DNA of 64,000 nt from Siphonodentalium dalli (taxonomy: Eukaryota > Mollusca > Scaphopoda > Gadilida > Siphonodentaliidae), in contig CP136069.1 of assembly GCA_032622095.1 (NCBI GenBank), positions 48,398,194 to 48,462,193 on the forward strand, written 5' to 3'. A program made the translations under genes and the position numbers. The notes below the pieces were generated by a model. That model was not told the DNA's origin and made no database searches. It saw only the letters and a list, made by a program, of their open reading frames with translations. Shown here piece after piece: positions 57,381 through 64,000 of this stretch. The stretch's first letter is position 1. The number at the start of each line of letters is the position of its first letter.

Positions 57381-57675
57381 GTATGCGTTGACGATGAATT
57401 TGGTTTTTTGGTGTTTAAAACGACGTGCAAGTTGCCCAATTTACGAAACTTCGAAAAGCGACCACGCGGATCACAGAAACACTACACCGCCGCTGTCTTA
57501 TCCGGTTCAATCATCGCCTTCGCTTAGCACTCCCGCGACCAATCAGAAGATGGTATTCGCACAGCTTTATGTGTCTCACATGTGGAGCTTATATTTTTCA
57601 CTAGTGAAATATTTTTTTTATGAATTTCCCCCCGATATTCTACAATGGAGCGTATTATAAATAAAAATACACCAC

Positions 57676-57939
57676 ATGTTCCGCAAATATTGTATGGATC
57701 GACTGTTGAGGTCCATACCTAATTTGTTGGACGTTCTTTGTGAATTTTATATAAACTGGGGACAAGATGAACATTCTATTTATCGCAGGATTCAAAAGTG
57801 CTTTATTAGTCGAGTTGTGAAACATTCGAGACTTATGGTTCGGGTCGGTTGGCATGCGTCCAGGCGGAAATTATTTAAATATCAAAGTGTGAGAAACAAC
57901 CTTATAAACATTCTCATTGCAAATCATCTTACATGGTAG
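57676..57939 (+). CDS. Hypothetical 87-codon open frame
   Basis: Starts at ATG and reads MFRKYCMDRLLRSIPNLLDV, then LCEFYINWGQDEHSIYRRIQ, then a basic C-terminal half (HASRRKLFKYQSVRNN) to a TAG. The alternation of hydrophobic and charged residues is more protein-like than most short frames here. No family is recognised and no splice sites clearly frame it. Confidence 0.2.
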   Translation: MFRKYCMDRLLRSIPNLLDVLCEFYINWGQDEHSIYRRIQKCFISRVVKHSRLMVRVGWHASRRKLFKYQSVRNNLINILIANHLTW

Positions 57940-58482
57940 TCATATTCTTGTTACCATATCGGTGAAAACATTCCACTGTGGATTGTGTTGTTTAGAAATT
58001 AAAATGAAGTTCAGTGCAAGGGTATAATAATTGTACAAGTAATACAAAATGTAATTAAATTCAATAACTTGTAATATATTTCAAGCATGATGGCTTAACA
58101 TGATTTTTTGTATAATATCTTAATTTCAGCAAATCGAGTGAAATGGTGCCAAGAAGAAGACGAGTTGAGAGTCTATTTCAGAGACTTTTGAAGGCAAAAT
58201 TAAAAGAAAATGTCCTTCGAAATCACATTGGCACAATGCCGTCACAAAAGTAGAAAAAATAATGGGAAAATAAAGGCGCGAAGATGGGATCTGATTAAAA
58301 AGAAGGTATCGAATATGCTCTGTTCTCGGTCGTCATAAAGTTGTTGTGGTGATGATGATGTTTTCGATTTCCCGAGTCAAATTCTTACTGCTCTCCCAGA
58401 ATTACCACATAGCGTAACCGACAATGGTGGCCAAGAGTGTGTGATTCTGATGCAGTATCCCCGCGTCCTGATCGCCTCCGTG
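57940..58482. other. Non-coding; possible small exon at 58131-58252
   Basis: After 'taatttcag' at 58122-58130, one frame stays open as SSEMVPRRRRVESLFQRLL and LKENVLRNHIGTMPSQK to a TAG. Too short to trust. Confidence 0.25.
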
Positions 58483-58659
58483 TCTGATGAACTCGTTGGA
58501 AAACCGTCTGATGAACCCGTTGGAAAACCGTCTGATGAACTCGTTGTAAAACTGTCTGATGAACTCGTTGAAAAAAAGTCCCATGAACTCGTTGAAAAAC
58601 AGTCTGATGAACCCGTTGGAAAACCGTCTGATGAACTCGTTGTAAAACCGTCTGATGAA
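58483..58659. repeat. 24-bp minisatellite (about 7.4 units)
   Basis: The unit begins 'tctgatgaactcgttggaaa', with variants at few positions. As 24 is a multiple of three, the plus strand is open through it as an SDELVGKP-type repeat from 58441 to 58662. The variation is mostly amino-acid-changing, so coding is doubtful. Confidence 0.92.
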
Positions 58660-59469
58660 TAGTTTCTTCATATCTTATTGTTTACTCGCATTTGATATTT
58701 TATTTCATGATAAATTTATACATAGCATAGTAATACATTGAATATAAAGACAAACAAAATATCGTGTGGGAGCGACATAGTCAATACTGACTGTCTTCCT
58801 GTCCCTCCCATTGTCAAAATATTTAAAATTAGTATGTGTATATTTGGCACTCGCAGATCAAGCATGCAATATAGGCGGGAAAATTTAACATTTATATGAG
58901 ACAAATATAAGAATATGAAGTATGGGGCAGTTTCAGGAATATTTGAATATGATTGGGTCATTTGAGCCATTATTTGTATGGATGTAATGGAACAATGATC
59001 GATGACCCATTGGGGTGAGCATGAGGGAATTGGTTGAATTTCCAAAGGTATTTAGTATAATACTAATGGTCATATCAAAGATTATTGCAGTCGGGACATA
59101 TATAGATTATTGTGACACATAATGTGATGTGAGTAGTTATTTAGGAGCTCATTTTGTAGCCTATTTTTGAAAGGATTTCTATTTTTTATCGATGTTAATT
59201 CAGAATTTGTTGCATTCCATAATCTAGGTAATGCATTCAGAATTTGTTGCATTCCATAATCTAGGTAATACATGTATTGGTAGATTACGAGAGAATGTAG
59301 TTCGTGGTATGCTCGTTCTGATCTGATTGACATGTCTTGTCGCTCTTTCTGCTTTTTTTGTAAATGTATCGTTGAATGATACGGGTAGGCAATTATTAAA
59401 CCAGTCATGGATAAACTGTGACGAATATAGAGTATAAAGATCAGAAAACTTTAATATTTTTTCCTTTTT
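58660..59469. other. Non-coding; a 33-bp exact tandem duplication near 59200
   Basis: 'cagaatttgttgcattccat' plus 'aatctaggtaat' occurs at about 59200 and again 33 bp later. No gene is recognised. Confidence 0.5.
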
Positions 59470-60240
59470 AGCTCAACTTGACGAAGTCAATGTGAGCTAT
59501 TGCCGTCACTTTTCGTCCGTCGGCGTACGTTCACAATTCCTTTGGCTCACTCCAGAGGCCGCATCTTTCATACAAATGGTATGAAACTTGACATACTGCT
59601 TCAGGGTGACCTCTAGATGGGAGCTATCGATCTTTTTCCGATTTTCGTTAAAAACATGGCCTCCGTTGGCCTTCTTTCATTTTAACTTTCAATCCATTGG
59701 CTCACTCTACAGCCCGTATTTATGTCCGGATGATTCTGAAATTTTGCATGCATGATCGAACCGAGCCCCAGACGGGAGCTATCTTTGATTTACTCTTTGT
59801 ATCTATTGAATCCATTGGAAAATAAGTCGAAAATGAAGTGTAATATTACGAAAAACAGTCTGAGCCCATCCCTAGCCGCATCATGTAGAGAGGGTATTGT
59901 GAGAATCATGTATACCAAAAATTATTGAAATCGGTTCATATTTGTTAAAAGTTATTATGTCGGACAGAATTTTCTAAGTCAAAATAAGTCGAAAATGAGG
60001 CGTAACTAAAAAACAAATGACGGATCGAACCGCAATTAGCACCACGCGGAGAGGCAGTCATCGGAGATTGCATACAACAAATTATTTAAATCGGTTCATA
60101 GTTGTTAAAAGTTATGCGGTCGGACGGACGGACACACGGATGGAGAAAGCGTGACGTGTATATAGAATAGAGCAGAGGGCCATTTCAATTGCCTGTCCGC
60201 GGCCCCTGTTTATTTGCTCAAATGACAACAGAGGGCCATT
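59470..60240. repeat. Hairpin-ended modular repeat, left end plus unrelated 3' part
   Basis: Left hairpin AGCTCAACTTGACGAAGTCA with 'tgtgagct' (59470-59498), then modules with 'gatgggagctatc' and 'cattggctcactcta'. From about 59820 the sequence changes to repeated 'tcggttcatagttgttaaaa' words and 'gtcggacggacggacacacg', a common end of invertebrate repeats. The usual right end is absent. Confidence 0.6.
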
Positions 60241-60243
60241 CAT

Positions 60244-60486
60244 TTATGTATGTATAGTTCCTGTGAAATGGCACCTTATTATTTTGTCCAACATGTATAC
60301 ATTGGACACGGCCATGCTCACTGTGATTATCGGCTTAATCACGTGACCATTTACCACGCATGCCAGTATGGCTCCTTGATCATGGACTGGCAATTCAAAG
60401 CTGGCACTCTCCTCACTTTTTGCGCTTGATCTTTTACTGCACATGCGTGTTAATCTGTGCGTTTTTTCCTTTCTGGATGCTGCCAT
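60244..60486 (-). CDS. Speculative first exon, minus strand
   Basis: The ATG at 60484-60486 begins MAASRKEKTHRLTRMCSKRS, then ESASFELPVHDQGAILACVV. A donor-like GTGAGC occurs at about 60324 on this strand. The start lies 61 bp from the divergent plus-strand ATG at 60548. Unidentified. Confidence 0.2.
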   Translation of the reverse strand: MAASRKEKTHRLTRMCSKRSSAKSEESASFELPVHDQGAILACVVNGHVIKPIITVSMAVSNVYMLDKIIRCHFTGTIHT

Positions 60487-60547
60487 GTTGGATTATTAAA
60501 AGGTAAGTTTTTAATTGCTGGGTTTTATAGAAGAAATATAAATATAA

Positions 60548-60924
60548 ATGGCGATCAATGGATTTTATTATATTGTTGATCCTATCGAGAGACGTTATGC
60601 AACGTATGGTGGGCAGGCGCAATCGTCGAAGTTGCTTAATTTACATATAAATGAGGGGCCACTTGATTTGAAATTGCCAGACAAGGTGAGCGATCTGCAA
60701 CTTTAGTAAAACAATAATCAATGTTCATTAAAAGTAAAATTTTAATTGCTACTAAACAAATTTTCTAGTATTTACTGAATTAACATTCTATTTAATTATA
60801 TGATTTATAGACCTTTGAACAAATAAAAATAAAAACAGTTCATGACGTCATTGGAAACTTCCAATTCCATAACGCACACACGTTAACTAACGGTAACCAC
60901 ACTATTCGTATTTGTGAAGTCTGA
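60548..60924 (+). CDS. Speculative two-exon small gene
   Basis: Exon 60548-60685 starts ATGGCG and encodes MAINGFYYIVDPIERRYATY, then GGQAQSSKLLNLHIN, with donor GTGAGC in phase 0. A possible second exon, 60811-60924, follows TTTATAG and reads TFEQIKIKTVHDVIGNFQFH to a TGA. The intron would be 125 bp and the product 83 residues. No family is recognised and no promoter signal is clear. Confidence 0.25.
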
Positions 60925-61134
60925 AGATGACAACTCAAAGGCAAGATTCAAACAAATTCAATGTTTATGTCCATAAAATATTCTAATGATACCAGGGAGG
61001 TGATAATACGTGCTTATAAAAACTGAAAATAACCGCAAACAGATGGGGGTCAAATATAAACAATTGAGCACGTGCGGAAGGCAATTTTAACCGGGTTTGT
61101 CCTACGCATTGGAAAAGTTTTCGTATCTTCCAAA

Positions 61135-61443
61135 ATGGCAAGTTTTGCAGAAAATTATAATGTGCAAGATGTTTACGCGGAAAATATGCATTTTGAAAAT
61201 TCATTCGGGCATCCAATATCATATTTTTATAATGTAAGTTTCCAATAATTAAACTTCGTGTTAAGTTTGAATGACCAGGAATACCCGACACCCATTGTCG
61301 TTGCAAAACAAATACACAATTTCACACGTGGATACTGGATGACAGCGAGAGTACATCAGCTCACAACAGTCGGACTGGATGCCATGTGTATTTATGCCTT
61401 CATCATTGGAAATAGTACACGACTGACATATAGGCTAGTTTAA
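61135..61443 (+). CDS. Speculative small gene with a very short intron
   Basis: The ATG at 61135 in AAAATGGC begins MASFAENYNVQDVYAENMHF, then a GTAAGT donor at 61234 in phase 0. An in-frame continuation after 'gaccag' at 61273-61278 reads EYPTPIVVAKQIHNFTRGYW, then MTARVHQLTTVGLDAMCIYA, to a TAA at 61441-61443. The implied intron is only about 45 bp, unusually short for an animal, which lowers confidence. Confidence 0.2.
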
Positions 61444-64000
61444 ATTATATTACATTTAAAACAATTTGTTTTATCTACTTTGGTAAGTTTTCTCACTAGT
61501 CACTGTTGATTTTAAACATAGTCTTTTTTAGTTCCCTCCTCAGTTAAATAAAAACAATATAGCCTACTTTCTGCTTTGGAGTGACTAATCCAAAGTTCTT
61601 GCCAAAAGTGACAGAATTTATTTCTTTTTAATGTTTTGAATTTGATCCCGTTTTATTTTTGTGCCACCTGGAAAAATTCCATGTGCAAATATGCAAAATC
61701 ATGTTTCATTTTCTATTAGTTGCAGTCATTAATTTAATTAAATCAGTCATAATCATAATTAAATTAATTAACTGTGTAAATCATACTCACAAAACACATC
61801 AAACATCCAAAAACGGGAATTTCATTACAAAATAACCGACTACCGCCATAGTACTGGTACCTCGAAAATAGGGAACATGAAACAAGATTAAAACGATGAC
61901 TTTTAGGCTTATGGTTTGATTGAGCCTATATACGTTTATTAACTCAATGTGTTATGTGAAGGGGTAGTGGTTAATATAATTTAATTGAGTTTGGACATAG
62001 ATTTTCTCAACATTCGGTAGTTATATGTAGGCATTAAACGGTACCCGGCCTGGCTGAGATTTTCTTGCCGGTCTGAAATTTTTTCCAGAAGTCCGCAATA
62101 ACATGTCCGTGTGTTAATATTTATTGTTTTCCCAATACCAACAGCAGAATTAAACACCTATGGCATCGCAATAACAACTGACGCTTGTTAAGGCCGGCGT
62201 ATGAAATCCCGTATTCTAGATACACATGTATAAATATAAGACAACCCGGGCGGCCATACTACGCGGCGTGTAGCATGGCTTAAATCAAACTATACCCTGA
62301 AAAGTCACTTCGGAAAATCCCCCTATCTTTTTATTGTGCTGTGTATTTTACAATGTATTATACCGTTAGCTCCCTTGAATTCCTTCGCGGAATTGGGGAC
62401 AAACCATGCTTGAAAGACAACTCTGTTCGCGACAAAATTAAACAGTGAAAAGCACGTGCGTTTTGGCGGGAAAATGAGTCCGTATTCCGTAATCAGCCCT
62501 GGGAATTAGCGTCGACAATCGACATGTCCGAGGTAAAAGCCGAAATCGCCGTCATCATTGACCAGAAGAAAGCAGTATCCAATATAAAATGCATAGGCAT
62601 CTGGGGTATTCACAGAAGCCAGAGCTCAACCCATTTTAAATAAACAACTGCTTGTTATGAAGGACCCTAACTGGATCACTGTGTCATACAACAAACACGT
62701 GCGGATCACGCGAATCAACTCAACGTAACTATTTACGGCAGACTCTTTTGTGTTACCGACTTAGTAGCAAATACTAGTCAGATAGAAAGTTAGAAACAAC
62801 TCACACTGTACGCAAATATTAAACACGCATTTCTGATCATGTGATGTCCAAACATGTACTGTAAGGAATATATGATAACTTGCTGTGAATTGCACTGAAA
62901 GATAGCAGGTAATAAATTCTGCTAATTAAAACTTTCCGGGATTGAAACGAAATAGTGATAATATGTGACATTAAACAACAATACTATTTAGTGATTTGAT
63001 AATATGGATAAGTTGTCATATAAAAATAATGATCTTCTATGAAGAGAAATATGAGATCATGAACATACAGTAAGTTTGATTAAAAGGGCAAGTATTTATT
63101 GCATAAAACGATCTCTCTTTCAACACCTGAAAAATTGCGTAGGCGGAAATGAATAGAATGGCATAAAATGTGTAACCTCAAGCCCATCAACATCAGAGAG
63201 ATATTCCATGCAAGAGGAATAACTCTAAACCCATGGCCATAGCCTAATACATTGGATCTTCATACTGGAGCTCATTCTAGTAGCCAATATATACATTGGA
63301 AGTTGTCTCTAAAACGTTATTGGAACAAGTGAACTAATATACATGTATACCTGCTTAAAGGATGACATACCTCACTAAGTATGTGATATTAAACTACATG
63401 TAACTTTAATGCATGTTATAGGGGTGTACTACACTATTTTATCGCTTTCAAATTGCTGGTTAAAAACAATCCCTGCCTGCCTGCCTGGAAAAAATTCCCT
63501 GTGTTATTGGAAACAGATATATTGTTTTTGGGCCCTAGTATGGATGCAAACATTGAGAAATTGTGGAGGGTTGTGATCTTTTAAGCAGGTTGAATATTGT
63601 TCACAAACAGAAAACGTTAATAGCTTTTTCATGGCAAATATCGATCTCTATTGTAAACATCATGTTTTATTCCATAAAACAATAAATTACACTATATTAT
63701 AATAGAATATACTTAGTTTTTATTAGTTTATAGTCAATTACAAACAAGGAGAAGTTGGATTGGGTCGCATTCAAATTTATTTCGAGCAAAGTTGAAAATA
63801 AAATGAAAAAATAAAATAAAATAAAAAGCCACCCCGCCCCTATTGTTTTCTTGCATGTCACAAGAAACACAGGTATATATATTGTTTGGCCTAAAGTGAT
63901 TTTATGATGTTTGAAGAAGATTAACAAAATTGTCCCAAATTAATCATCAAAAGTACATTTTTCGGTAAAAAGAATTATTCCTGCTGGAAAATTTTGAATA
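61444..64000. other. Non-coding right end of the window
   Basis: AT-rich sequence. Seen: an inverted 'taatttaattaaat'/'attaaattaatta' patch at about 61730-61770, three 'ctgc' repeats near 63473-63486, and an 'aaaat' microsatellite at 63796-63826. No recognisable gene. Confidence 0.4.

Noticed and set aside
58402-58671. Minus-strand frame with repeated FIRRFSNE-like units
   Set aside because: Antisense reading of the 24-bp minisatellite.

Overview
The window is AT-rich eukaryotic DNA packed with transposon debris: LINEs, a Ty3/gypsy fragment, foldback and terminal-inverted-repeat elements, microsatellites and minisatellites. There are no prokaryotic features such as operons, Shine-Dalgarno sites or CRISPR arrays. 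Host coding is sparse and split into short exons with canonical GT-AG introns. The overall style, with Tx1-like and Jockey/CR1-type LINEs, a gypsy integrase, many short palindromic elements and long tandem arrays, suggests an invertebrate, most likely a lophotrochozoan and probably a mollusc. That assignment is inference.

The most interesting locus is a three-exon gene at 33837-40273 (+). It encodes a 73-residue secreted protein with an N-terminal signal peptide and a roughly 49-residue mature part extremely rich in Gly (13), Asp (10), Trp (7) and Arg (7), with two Cys set in Asp clusters. A TATA box lies about 75 bp before the ATG and an AATAAA about 550 bp after the stop. The last exon, its intron end, its 3' UTR and about 2 kb of flank recur almost unchanged at window positions 1-2105. 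So the window begins inside an upstream copy of the gene and holds a full second copy. The family is not recognised; a shell-matrix, adhesive or effector peptide is a guess from composition.

Layout: 1-2.1 kb, tail of gene copy A; 1.8-3.0 kb, Tx1-like LINE remnant; 3.0-6.0 kb, repeat modules, an AT microsatellite inside an inverted repeat, and a 1.34-kb tandem duplication; 6.0-8.7 kb, a 5'-truncated Jockey/CR1-type LINE with intact reverse-transcriptase motifs; 9.9-20.1 kb, a second LINE (SGNH-like ORF1, then endonuclease and reverse transcriptase) split by a 5.5-kb TIR element with a CCAGG target duplication and further broken by an 83-bp retroposed insert, a foldback and an inverted LINE piece; 20-33 kb, non-coding DNA with foldbacks, a TA-flanked mariner-like MITE and a ~120-bp satellite; 33.8-40.8 kb, gene copy B; 41-53 kb, its duplicated flank, TTAA-flanked MITEs, palindromes, a 27-bp minisatellite, a modular repeat and an ~90-bp array; 53.0 kb, a possible terminal exon; 54.3-56.0 kb, the 3' end of a Ty3/gypsy element on the minus strand; 56.0-56.5 kb, an exon of a ninein-like EF-hand protein abutting it; 56.5-64 kb, mostly repeats plus a few speculative short exons.

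The genes do not form a pathway. The structure reflects local gene duplication in a region reshaped by repeated insertion of mobile elements.
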